Source: Trochalopteron elliotii
Taxonomy: Eukaryota; Chordata; Aves; Passeriformes; Leiothrichidae
Reading direction: 5' to 3'
Length of the DNA stretch: 64,000 nt
Assembly: GCA_024734555.1 (NCBI GenBank)
Contig: JANPWX010000247.1
Location: 825,267 to 889,266, forward strand
This document shows, piece by piece, positions 22,720 through 35,400 of this stretch. Below the pieces are notes generated by a model, which made no database searches, had not been told where the DNA came from, and saw nothing but the letters and a program-made list of their open reading frames with translations. Every line of letters begins with the position of its first letter. Position 1 is the first letter of the stretch. A program made the translations under genes and the position numbers.

Positions 22720-23253
22720 TAAAGCCCCCTTCAGCCTGGCCTTGAACACTGCCAGGGATGGGGCATCCACAACTTCTCTGGACATGTTCCAGTGCCTCAC
22801 CACACTCACTGTGAAGAATTTCTTCCGAATTTCTAGCCTAAACCTACTCTCTTCCAGTTTGAAGACACTACCCCTTTTCCTATCCCTACATACCTTTGTA
22901 GAAACCTCCTCTCCAGCTGTCCTGTAGGGCCGTTTTAGGTACTGGAAGGTGCTGTAACATCTTCCTGAGCCTTCTGTTCTCCAGGCTGAGCAATGCCAGC
23001 TCTCTCAGCTTGTCTCTAAAGGGCAGGTGCTTTAGCCGTCTGGACTTACTCCTACAGGTCCACATCCTCCCTATGCTGGGGACCCCACACCTGGACACAG
23101 CACTCCAGGTGGGGTGACGTGAGTGTGGAGTAGAAGGGGACAGTCATCTCCCTTGTTCTGTGGTCAGACTTCTTTTGTTGCAGCCCACCACATGGTTGGT
23201 TGGCTTTCTGGCCAGTTAGAGCTCCTTGCCAGGTCATGTCAATATTCAGCTTC
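22720..23253 (-). mobile_element. CR1 LINE fragment in minus orientation
   Basis: The plus strand shows the reverse complement of CR1 in order: 'cttgaacactgccaggga', 'ggggcatccacaacttctct', 'ttccagtgcctcaccacact', 'gtgaagaatttcttccg', 'aggtactggaaggtgctg', 'ctccaggctgagcaatgcc', and 'agcactccaggtggggtg'. It continues to 'atgtcaatattcagcttc'. The extreme CR1 3' end, which would be on the left, is missing or too diverged. The short frames inside it on both strands are not genes. Confidence 0.92.
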
Positions 23254-24919
23254 ATATCACTGTGAAATTACTCTTTCTCAGTCTCTGTTCAAATATTGTG
23301 GCTTGGTTGTGTGGTATGTTGTCTTTCACCCAGCACACCAGTCATGCCTACTTTCTCTTAGCACATCTGAAAAATAGAAGTTTTCCAGGAGATGGAAGTT
23401 GAATTCTCTGTCTTCTACCAGTTTATAAAGCAAGCAGCCTGTACTGAACTTGGTATTTTGATATGCTTTTTTTTTAATTTATTTTTTTGTGGATTTTTAA
23501 AATCACCTATCTAGAGGACCAATTCCTGAAGAAATAGAGGTCCTGAAGAAATACAGTTACACTTTGGACCCTTGCCTGAGCCAGATTTCAAGGCTTACCA
23601 ATTTGTGGTAGTGGCCTTTCAAGAAGGTGCTTGTTGCTCTCTTCACACAGTACTGAGGGGGTGCTTGTTTCACTAACTTTTTAAATTTTGGAAGACTTTC
23701 AGTGCTTTTCCTGTGCTTGGTGTGAACTGAAGTTTCACAGAACTCACCAAATGATAGATACTAACAGCTTTATTCTTTCACTATCTGAAGCTTGGGTTAC
23801 TGAAGAAGCACTCTCTAAATAAAAATCTCTTGTTCTGGTTTAGTACTGCTTAATTTGTGAATTTAAATTTAAAAAAGGACTGGACCCTGTTAGGTTTTGC
23901 CTATACATCTAGTCTCCAATTTACAGGTGAAGTTAACAAAATATGGAGCCGTCTCTTAATAACTTAAAACTTCTTTGAATCATGTTGGGTGTAGTTACTA
24001 AGCTAATGGACTTGTGCAGCTGTTTGGACTTGAGAAGACAGAAATGCACAGGTCAGAAGCAGAAGGTTCTCTATGGTTTTAGTGGTTTAAAGGTCAATTT
24101 TGATGCTTCCTCCCAACGGAAGCAACTCCCTAGATGTTGCAAAGATGATTATTGCACAATATAGTTCTAAATGAGACTCCATTAAAAGAATGTAAAAAAT
24201 GTAAATAAAAAAATAGTTCCAGACTCCTGTCCAGTACTTACTACACATCATTGTGGGGTACAGCCATAATTTTTTTTTGTCCTTATGCTTAAGCATCCCC
24301 CTGCTGAAAAGCTCTTATCTTGCAGCAGAAATATTGTATTACAAGGGGGAAGTAGAGTGTATTACAAGAATTTCCGTAGGATAGTAAAATGACTAAGACT
24401 TGGAGTGTGCATTTGACAAAAATATTAAAAAGAAGAGAACAAACATATATTTTTAAAAAGGTGGAAAAAAGTTGGTATAATTCATCTCTTTAAAGGCATG
24501 GTGTTCTGGGGAATTCATGTTTGGATGTTTTTTCCCTTTCTTCTTGTAAGAAAACTTCATTTAATGAATTTTTATTATAAATATTCTAAGTAATGACATC
24601 TAATGATTGTTTAGGAGTATAACTTATTTGAAGAATAATTTTTATTAAAGATTTATTTTTTAAGATTTAAGCAGAAATGACATAATTATTTTCTATTAGA
24701 AATGATTTTTCATGTCCCAAGGTGCTTCCTTTAAATCAAGGATGATTGAGAAGCATAAGACAAGTTGCTGAAATGAGCACCACTTATATCAAAATATGAC
24801 TATACAGGTAGTGAAGAGATCTGAATATGAATAAATGAATATCTGTGCATTTATGGGTATGTCTAACCTGTTTGAACAGGGGGAAAATTCACTTTTTGTT
24901 TTGTTTCTTTGTTTTTAAG

Positions 24920-24992
24920 GGCTCACAGTTTGTCTCCAACGGATCATTTGGCAGCCTTTTACTTGGCACTGCAGCTTGCCATATCCAGACAG
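24920..24992 (+). CDS. TTC7B: TTC7B coding exon, visible residues 273-297 (TPR)
   Basis: This 73-nt exon completes Arg and encodes AHSLSPTDHLAAFYLALQLA then ISRQ, ending cag|gttagt. S-P-T-D-H followed by A-A-F-Y-L-A-L is a textbook TPR inter-repeat turn and helix A. It starts right after the 'aag' acceptor, and phase fits both neighbours. Confidence 0.96.
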
Positions 24993-26246
24993 GTTAGTTA
25001 TGTTTTAAAAGTGCAGCATCATACTGTCATCCAAAATTAGAATTTGTATATGTTGATGAATAGAGATGAAGATTTCTTTAATAAAAACCTGGTTTTCCTT
25101 GTGCACATATTCATATATATGGAAAAAGCCCTGGAATACTCCCTCCAAACACATGCACTTCTCCAGAGTTCTGCCAATATTTCCAGCTTTAGGATCAGAA
25201 ATAAGACAGAAGTAATTCCACTTACTTCAGTATTTATGTGGCCAGACAGAGCGAAAAGAAGTCAGTTTTTAAGGTGTTTTTACCTATTATGTGTAATATC
25301 TGCTCAAATCCTAGAGAGTGGAGCTCTTGAATCTAGTCTTTTACAATCTTTACAGTGATTAGATCTTGAGTACCTGCTCATATCTGTGCCCTTCCTGAAT
25401 TCCTGTGTGAGGCTTGGCTGTTGTGGACAAAATTACAAAACGTGTTTAGGAAAACTGGAAAATATTTTATTGCTGTAAAAGAGATCAGAGCTTGGTCCAG
25501 CTTGTACAGCTGTTATGTTTAAGGCATTCTTCCATGTATCACATGAATTTGGATAATGTGGAACTGCTTTCTGTATGTCATGGTAAGCCTCTTTCTATGT
25601 CATGTTTATTTCACAAAATAGCCCTGAGCACAGTTGTTTACATTCTCTAGTGACTACTTTTCACTGGTAATGAGTAGCACAGAACTTGGACTATGTCATG
25701 TTAGAGTGGAATGGATTGTCAATTTACTAGCACAAAATATTTTTGAGGAGCTGGTTATGACCCTGTACATTCTGAATTCCAAAATACTTGCGTTGCTTAA
25801 TTAAATTTCTTGGGTTTAACACTTACTGTACTTACTTTGAACAAAAACATGGGCAGCTGAGGAGACAATGAAAGTCTACATAAAGAAAAGTTACTGTTGC
25901 TGTCTAACTATACTTTTCAGTTAAGCATTGCAATTAAAATACTTTCAAAATCATACAGAAATACAGCCAGGATTGGAAAGAGAATATTTTAAGGGGCTGA
26001 AAGTAACTGTTTTATAAAAACGTGTATCATACTTTCCAGGGTAAATATATTATTTAATATTCAGTGTTCACTGTACAGCATCAGGTCCATTTTAAACTTC
26101 TGAGTAGTGTCTTACAGGAGTGTATAGAATTCAACATGTTACCTGGGTGAGCATTTTGAAAATTTTATGGATGTCAATCAAGTAAAAGGCAATACTTTTA
26201 ATAGTGGTGCTTTCTTTTTCTGCCTTTTTTTATTTTTTTAAATCAG
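24993..26246 (+). other. TTC7B: Intron (1254 bp); no gene seen
   Basis: AT-rich. A 104-codon plus-strand open frame (25044-25358) reads unlike any protein and ends without a splice context, so I do not call it. Confidence 0.8.
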
Positions 26247-26407
26247 ATACCAGAAGCTTTGGGTTATGTTCGTCAGGCTCTGCAACTACAAGGAGATGAT
26301 GCCAACTCTCTTCATCTCCTTGCACTCTTGCTATCAGCCCAGAAACACTATCATGATGCTTTGAATATCATTGATATGGCCTTGAGTGAATATCCAGAAA
26401 ATTTTAT
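26247..26407 (+). CDS. TTC7B: TTC7B coding exon, visible residues 298-350 (two TPRs)
   Basis: This 161-nt exon follows a T-rich tract and 'aaatcag', and ends 'aattttat|gtgagt', leaving two bases of Ile. It encodes IPEALGYVRQALQLQGDDAN, SLHLLALLLSAQKHYHDALN and IIDMALSEYPENF. Two TPR units are visible: helix B EALGYVRQAL with turn QGDDAN, then the pair SLHLLALLLSAQ/YHDALNIIDMAL with turn EYPEN. Confidence 0.97.
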
Positions 26408-29400
26408 GTGAGTGAATGTCATGTTTCCTTTCTACGCTTTATCTCATATTTATTTTTCCTGGTTTCTCATCTCATCTCATTCATTTCAAGAGGGGATGAA
26501 TTTGAAGATGGGTCTATTTTTTTTTCCCAGCAGTCTTCTTTGCCCCCACATTTATTGCAAGTCTGCTTATTAAAGGCTTGTTAAACAGGGATAAAGGATT
26601 TGTTTTGGAAGGGAAGTTACAGCTGGATAGTTGATCTTTGTTTTTTTCTACACCATCTGTGTAGATAAATTCTCACTGTTGCATGCTTTTTAGTATGTTT
26701 GTGTCTTCTATTTTTATGCAATATTGCAAGAAGGATAAACAGGACTTTACTATTACCTAGGACAGATTTATCCCATCCTACAGATGAGTCTATGGATATT
26801 GTATGGAATCTATTTTGTAAAATACATCATAAAACAGAATCTCCTCATTTGCATAATAACAGTCATCCGAGGTTGGCTGATGGACAACTAAATGAGTGAA
26901 CAGGGAGAAAGAAATAATTCTTTCTGTTTATTTTTCATGTTAAGTACATCTTAACATACATTTGGATTTTGTACTTTTGTAAGGGGTTTGGTTTTTTGTG
27001 TGTGTTTGTGGGTTTTTATTTTTGGTTCGTTGGTTTTTTAATTTTTTTTTTCTTATGAAAATCTAAAAAAATTCTTTATAGGAAAATATCTCAGGGACAG
27101 CTTCCATTAAGTTCCAGTCTTCCACTTTGATGCTTTACCAGCTGTCACTAGGTTGTAATCCATAATATTACACATATTGTACATGCTTATTTGGACAGTT
27201 TTTTTAATTACTTCATTCTTAACTTCTAAATGACCAGCCTATATCATTAATAGTTATTATATCAGCCTACCAGAAAAACATGATTTCTTTAAGTATTATT
27301 ACTTTGCAGAGAGAAACTATAGTGGTTTTCCTTCCTGTTCCTTGACATTTTGTGTCTCTGTTTGACTGTTTCTCTAAGGTATTGTTGCTTTTTTTCCTCA
27401 CAAATCTGACCAGGACCTCTGTTGAAATCACCTCTTGTCAGAACTTCTGTGGCTTGCAGCGAGTTCTGTGCAATGGCTTTTGTTACCTTTGCTGTATCTC
27501 ACTTCCTAGTTTATCTGCACACCTATGACTTGTCTCAGTTCTTAGCAGGGGCTTCAATTTCAGAGCTATGTGGCAGTTTCTCTTTCAAATCTGTTTGTGT
27601 TTTCCTCAAGACCGAGGGACTTGTCGGTAAGTCAAGGGTTGAGAGGCAATTGAAGTATCAGCTTCCTAATTTTATACCCTGATTTTATACCTTCCTAATT
27701 TTATATTTTTATGACTTTGACTGTCATCTGCTCTCTGTTCTCGTTTCATCTTCTGCCACTTAGAAGCATTGTAAATAATGTAGCTGCAGCTGCTATGTGT
27801 CTCAGAGTAGTAATAGTCCATAAGTATTTCTGAAACTGTAATTTCAGAACTCCCTATTGTTATAAGAGAACTCCCTATTATATTAATCTCTGTTGTAATG
27901 AGACAACAAGGATTCATTCAGTAAAATGTTTAAAAATATTCTTGTGAGCATTCAGAAGGTATTTGTGGGTTTTTCAAATGTGGTTCATGGCTTTTCCAGA
28001 GTAGTTTGTACTGCAACTCTGGTTAAACATGTTCATTTCAGTACTGATCTTTATATTAATGTATGTATATATATATTAATCATACAGGTCATAATAATGG
28101 TTCTAAATTGTTAGTCCTGTTTTATAATACAGACTCAGTGGTGATACAGTGTACTGCATTACAGTGTACTAGTATGGATCAGGGAATTTTAGAGGAATGT
28201 CTTGGCAGTAGAAATCATCATCAGATGCTGAAGAATTCAAGGTGAAACAGTTAAATGTGTCTCTAGAAAGTCTTTCAGAGTCTCATTTTTAGTGCTGTCA
28301 AGTTCCCAGAGAAGTCGAAAATATGATTGAGATTTCTTGTCTGCTCTCTGCAATTGATACTGACAGCCAGACAGGCACATCTGGTCAATAATATAAATTT
28401 GGATTGATTCTGTCATGTAACTGGGTTATTTTTGCAAGGATTTATCAGCTTTTGAAAACTGTATGTGGTGCTCTTGTAATGGTTGACAATGTGTATGTGT
28501 GTTTATATAAAATACAAAACACAACTGCTTAGTGTATTGCCAAGTCCATATTCTTGTTTTCCAACTTCTGTAAACAGTATAATCTCATGCTATTTCGTAG
28601 TAGATTGGAGAGAGATCCTCTGATGTTCCTCTACAGCTTGCTAGTTTTTAGATGCACTGAAACATTTCATTATTCACCTGTGGAGCTTTATTGGGTTTTG
28701 TTAACACTTCAGATATCTTTATGCTTTATCTTTCAGTTATGTCTGCATTCCATTAAGCTAAATACTGTAAGAGTTCTTTTGGTATTCTCTGTATTTTTGT
28801 TAGGATCCTTTACCCCAGCTTTATGCAAATTGATGCTGTGATGGCTTTGCAGTATAATCAATCTCTATACTTGGAAATATTAAAGCATAGTACTTGTGAT
28901 TTATGCTGTTCCTTATTTCTTTAATTTCTTTTGCATTATTCCTATCTGCATACCTCTGTATACTGTAATTGCACTGCTGCACTGAGTTCTGTCCTTGCTG
29001 TGTTCATGACTGCATGTTCTTTTTGTTTTGCATTTCTTTAAAAAGAATCTACATTTTCACAAGTTTAATGCTGCATCTTTTTAAAATGCCAGAGGTTGCA
29101 AGGCGCTCATATAGGATACATCATGAATCATGCAGAGAAGTGGCTACTTTCCAGCACTTGTCTGTTGTAATCAATTAGTAAATATGATGTCTGTCAGTTT
29201 TTGACATTTGAAAACCTGGTGCATTCCTGGAGTTTATGTTCAATATTTGAAGTGTACAGCATGCATATCTTTGGATCTGCAATTAATATTTGCCTTCCTA
29301 CACTATAAAGCTAGAGAGCTTGCCAATCAGATCATGATTTTGCCCTAGGCATCTTAGGTCAATAAGTAGAAAGAAATTCCTCAGTGCCAAAGAAGTCTGC

Positions 29401-32400
29401 CCCATCATTATCTAAAGGAGTAGAAGGAATGAGCAAACACCCTGGGCTCTTAGCAGCAAGGTGTAGCTTTTTCTTGAATAGAGGGTTGATTTTTCCTCCT
29501 GTATTCATTATATTGGCAGCATAAATGTGCAGTTTGCTCTGAGATCTGAATAGGTATTGGGAAAACTATTGGCAAAAATCTAAGAAACCTGTAAAAGTGA
29601 AATAGATATGTAGTAATGTTTTTTCAGAAATAATAAGGAGAAAATTATTTGCTGAATATTTGCAGCATTATTTTTTCAAACTTTTTGTAGGCTTAAATTG
29701 CTAGGTTGTAGCCACTCCACTTATGAAGAAATCAGCTGTGTGAATACAGTCAATCTCCTTTTAAATGCTGGCTAATCTTTGAAGCCTCCTGCAATCTGAG
29801 CATGCTTTAATCAAGATCTCTAGACAAAAAATTACTGAACAGATTAAGATACTGAAAAGATCATGAATACTGAACTCAGTATCAATACTGAGATGGGTGG
29901 GAATAAGGTGCCAGCACTAATAGAGCTGAATAGATAATCCCAGTCGGGTGCTACTGTGTTTGAATTCATTGAAAGTTAAGATTTTTCTCCTTTCATTAGA
30001 GAGCTTGTAGAAATGCTTGTAGAGAGCAGTAGTAGAAATGTGAAGTCCAGTTCTTCTCCAGCTTGACAGGACTTTACCCACAAATGATGCAGCTCAAAGT
30101 GCTAAACATTGAACCGTGTGGGAAACTGGGTGAGATGATCCCTTTGTCCTCCTGAAACAGAAGCAGGGACGTGCTGCCTTGAATGCAAAGAGACTAGGCA
30201 GGAAAGAGCCATAATATATCCTAAATTGCTAAAGTACTTAGCCATGAAGGGGGCTTCAGGTCTCAGTTGCTTGGATCTTCCTTGAGTTTTATTTCTGTTA
30301 ATCCAGTGATTTCCCACTCTGAATGTGTAAGCAGCCCCAGAGGTGTGCATTAGAGTCTGAGGGTGTGTTCAGGGTGATGCAAGATAATGGTGGTTGCGTT
30401 GTGTTGGTTCATGTTGGGCTTGTATATCTTGTACAATATATATCGTACATGTGCAGTTACCTGAGCAGCCTAACTTACAGTATTCCCTCTTTTATCTGCT
30501 TGTTACAAGGAATTTATATCTTAGTAGTGTATTGAATGATGTGAAATCTTGAAACAACACTTCTGTCTGTTTTGAATTCATGATTAGTGGAAAGTGGATT
30601 CTTAGTCAAGGGAGACAGAGTCAGGTTTCTTTGCAAAGTACTTGGGATATTGTTTTCTTAACCATTTGGGGTTCCCTTATTATTTCAAATGCCGGGGCAC
30701 TTAAAGATGAATATAATGCCTACAATTAGTGTAATTAGGCAAAATAAATAGTAAATTGCTAATTTTATGCTGAAAATTGGAACTGCAATGGATAGCAGCT
30801 GACAAGCTTTTAAAGTAGCAGAAGTAGGGAACAGCAGATGGGTTATTTGAGGAGTGCAACCATGTTATTTTAATGTTAAGTACACTCAGAAAGGAAAGGC
30901 ATATGGTAACAGGTTTGAAGACAACTGAAGACTTAGTTCACAGTTTAAACATTTACATTTCTTGAAGTGTGATGAAAATTTTTTTTCTTCCAAGAATATT
31001 TCACAGAAGCATCAGGCCAATATGTCATTCCTCTGAAAACTATTAAATCTTTTCCTTCCTGACCCTCAAGGGATCTTTGGAGCTACATTAGGTTTCCCAG
31101 AATCACAGGGACTTTTAACATTCCTCTCAGTTCAGTAACAAACTTGCTTCCTTCTTGGAGATGTCCAAGTGGGTATAAAAAAAAGAACAGGTTGGTACAG
31201 GCAGTGTAGGATGATACATATACACTGGTGTTTTGTGGGACAGGAAGATATTTATCAACTGAAAGAAACAGACTACCCTATTCTGCTTTCCCAAGGTCAG
31301 TTGTAGTTGCACTGCAGTGTGCAGTGCTGGTAAAACTTGAGCTTTTGTGGGGTTTTTTCCTTGATAAATCGAGCACTGGGAATTATTTGAGGAAAGGATG
31401 ATAATATAAGATTGGACAAGAAATAGTGGTGTGCTATGCCTGCCAGAATAATGTCTTTCAGGTTTGTGTATGCATTCTTGTCAGTATTTGACAACACAAA
31501 TTTTCAAATCCATTCCATGTTGATCCTGTTTATATTGGGAGTTAAATGAATTAGTTCTCAGGAATGATTTTTCTGTAAGTCATGAAACACAGTGGTTTGC
31601 TTGTGTTGTTTTTTTTTTTTCCTGGGCTCTTCTACCTCACTCCCCCATCCCTCTTCCCCTTTGGTTGTTGTTATATGCTTTTACTGAATGGTCCATTAAA
31701 AAAGACATTGTTGATAGATACTACTTTATATAACAAATTGGTCATTGGCCTCAGGGTCTTATCCCTGAATTATGTTTGCTAGGCTGTAGATGCTTTGAAA
31801 CTTGATTGAAAGAGTCCCAGTTTGGGTCATGAGCTGGCTGCTGCAGGGAATTCAAGGCAGGCAAACAAAAAGTTTTCAAGTATAACTAATTTGTTCTGGC
31901 TTTAGTCAGAAACCATCTTCATTATAGTTTAGAGATCTACATTTTCTTAAGGACACTCAGTTAATAATATGGAATACAGTATACATACACTGCACCAAAA
32001 ATCACAGGTCTGACTGCTTTGGAAAGAAATATATGGGGAATAATAGGGTGCAAGGAAGGCCATCCAATGGATACCAAACATACCAATCTGTGGTTTTCAT
32101 AAAATTGTGTTGTTTTGGGGCTTGAGGGCTGGTTTTGTTGCTTTTGCTTTTTTGAGAGTCATGCTTCAAATAGCAATCTGAACAGCCTATTTTTGCTTCA
32201 TCCATGTTTCTGTGTGTGTATGGGCTTTCCAGTACTTGGGATCTGTGTGGCCAGTGCTGGAGAAGGTTTGGTGATTGAGAAACAGTTTAGCACATTTATT
32301 TTTTATTAAGTTGAAGGCTTTTGTGGAGTTTTTATGAAAACTAGATTTGTTTGCTTGACCTTCTGTTGCCAGTGTTGGGCATTTAGTTATTTCAAGGTAA

Positions 32401-35400
32401 TTACAAATGAGGATTTTTCATGTTTTATAATGAATTATTTATATCATGTCTGATAATGGAACTCTTCTTGAATACTCAAAATGGAATAGACTGACTGTGC
32501 AGCAGTTCACTTTGCAATTGCAGCAGACACCTCTATAAATTTCTGTCTGTACTTTGGTTATCATCTAAGATCACTGAACGTGTAAATACATCCTTTACAT
32601 GTATGTATGTATTTCATAGTCTGTCCAGTTTTGTGTTGTCATTCTCCCTGCAGGTTAATTTTTTACAATTGTGTAATTTTGAGTTTTGGTGATGAGGCAG
32701 TTTATTTGGGAGTTGAGTAATGTGAAGCTAGCTGTAAGCTTTCTACAGCAAGTGTTAAAGGGACAGCTGTCAAAACTGGATGCTTGAATTAATAGTTTGA
32801 AGCCAGGAAGATCAAATCTTAAACCCCCCTGACTGTTTATATATTAGAAGTTCCTAAATTTACTTTACTTTTTATATTAATATAGGTTTAGCTAAGGCAT
32901 ACCTTCCAGAGAACTTCCAATCTTGATAAGAACATATCAAAACCTGGAGAAACCATTGTAGCATGGGTAGCTTGTTTCAGTGTTGGAGTTGCCTCTGCAT
33001 TAAGACTGCCTTTTTGTTTTTAATTTAAATTGATCCCTTACTGGTTTCTTTCCAGCCATTGTTTTTTATATCATAATTTGCTAAGCCCTCTGCAATCCTA
33101 ATGACTTCATTCTCTTGATGGCAGCTTCTGTAATAAGACCATCTCGCAACGTCCTTTCTGATCAGAACTTCACTGTACTTGCTGGCAGTAAGGGCATGTT
33201 CTCCAGCCTTTCAGTTACTCCTTGCATATAGCCAGTTTTCATCACCTGTGAGCCAGAACTGCACAAAATATTTCAATAACATTTATTACATCATTATACA
33301 GAGAAGCATCTTCATCACATCTCTTGGAAAGGGTTGTGTTAATTATTCTGAGCATAATTGCTTCACTGGGGACTTTGATTCAGCTACCTGTTTGCTGGCA
33401 TTCTTATTTGCCTCTTGGTTAATTATTTTTATGTGTTTCACATATAGATTGCAAAGGCTGTATTTGTTCCAATAGCTATGCATTTCATTTTTAAAAAGAA
33501 ATTTGGCCTGACAGCTATTAAGCCCTGCTGCTGAGCAGTTTCTAGATGAAGTTTCCTACTGTGTTTCATGAGGATCTTTTCATTAGGGAGGTATATTACA
33601 TGTAAATTAGAATCCTGTTGAATTCAACTGAAGTTCTTAAGTGAAGGATTTTAAGGCAGTCAGCCCTACCTTCTCCTTCTAAAAGAAGCTACCAACTTGC
33701 AGACAGTAAACTATTGTCAAAGTCTGGACTGTGAATGAGATAAACACTGGGAACTTCAGGATTTTTTTCTTATTTTAGCCTTTTTCTTCTAAACTGTATA
33801 TGAGTAATTACAAGATTTTTAGAAGGGCACTTGCTCACAGCACATACTGACATAGAGAAAACTGACCATGCCAAGGTTTGGCTTCCCACCTACCTCCTGA
33901 TTTCTTATATTTCATGTCAAACATCAGAAGTTTTCCTATGTATGTAATTGTTGAGTGCAAGGAGCAACTTGCTAACACTTTTTCTTGAAAGATCAATAGA
34001 TTAGATTCTTGCAAAAAGTCAATTTTGAATAATATTTGTTCCGTCTGAATTTTGTGCATTCTGTGTACTGCTTTCCCACTCCAATTATTCTGCAGGATCT
34101 CATAGTTAACCTGCTTTAATTTGCACAAGCAGTTGACACTATCACAGTTTGTCACAGAAATGACATCAAACTGTATGAAGTATGAATGTGAATGTAAGCT
34201 CTACACCACCATATTTTTTCCCTTAAATTCAGATCATCTGAAAAGAAATCTACATTGTCTGCTAAAATAGAGTTTATTTTCAGAGTTCAATATCTTTAGC
34301 ATTACATTCTGCAGCATCCTTTTTCTGGTTTGTTTTTTTTTTAGTGCAGAATTATTGTCGAACTAGTTAGTCTAAGATTTTACAAGACATATGATTAGAC
34401 TTGGTGAAGTGTTTTTTGGGGACTGGGGTGTTGTTTCTTTGATAGTTTTTTGGAAGGTTTCTTTGGTTTTTTAATATAGTGCTTGGTTTTAAAACCAGAA
34501 CAACTTCTTTTAAATTCTTTTAGCAACTGAGGATTTGGAGTTGTGGGATATATCAAATAAGCACTTCAAAGTGAAAAATGAAATATTATATAACTCCACA
34601 CAGAGCTGGTATTTGTCACCTTTCTTTTATGCTCTCATAAGTAACAGGCTGTATATCAGAATTGATTATATATAAAGTTTAATATTCTAGTTAAGCTATT
34701 GTAGAAATTTATGTGGTTTTCTGGGAGATCAGGCTGTTGTTTGATACTTTGTGTGGCTTGTTTGTTGCTTGTACCCATATTTATGGGACTCCTGGTATAT
34801 TAATTATTTTCAAACATTTTTAATAATTGATTGTCCTGTAAAAAATACTGTTAGCTGAAGTTACTCTTAGCAAACTCTTAAATTATTTAAAAAGGTTCTC
34901 TTAAAACTTAGTAAGTTTACTCCAAGTAGGTTAAACACAAACCAAAGTATTTGCATTTTTAATCCTGTATTCTAAGCAAGCAGATTTGATGTTTTCCTAG
35001 GGTGGTTCTTAGGTTTCTCAGCAAGGCTTTTGGTGCTTTACACTTTAATTTTCAATGCAATATGATTTTCAATTTTCTTTTGTTATGTACAGCTCTTCCT
35101 TATTTTCTTCAAGCTCTGAACAATGTAAATAATTTGTATAATAAAAGAATAATAATGAAATTTGCTTCCAACACTAACTGAAAATAGAACATTTTGATCA
35201 GTGTTGATCAGAATATGGGGGTATGGACCCTTCAGAAGAAGTCTAGTAGAACTATAAGTTTCCTGTAGGACGTTGCTTAGTCTGAGGTACTTTAGGGAGA
35301 TTCCTGATTACTGCTGCATTGAGTCACAGTGCTGTAGCAGGCAGGTCTGGGGGAAGCATCAAAGTGTGTCATGTTGCTGGATTTGAAGAAGGAATTACAG

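Larger units (their letters stand above)
21405..24919 (+). other. TTC7B: Intron (3515 bp) with a CR1 copy
   Basis: The intron contains a minus-strand CR1 fragment (about 22720-23253) and a 35-bp tandem duplication at 22024-22084. The rest is AT-rich with no recognisable gene. The acceptor is a T-rich tract ending gtttttaag. Confidence 0.85.

Noticed and set aside
22742..23377. Overlapping small frames on both strands
   Set aside because: The region is a CR1 fragment; the frames follow its composition and stop at unrelated sites.
33835..34155. 106-codon minus-strand open frame
   Set aside because: No recognisable motif or gene context within the large intron.
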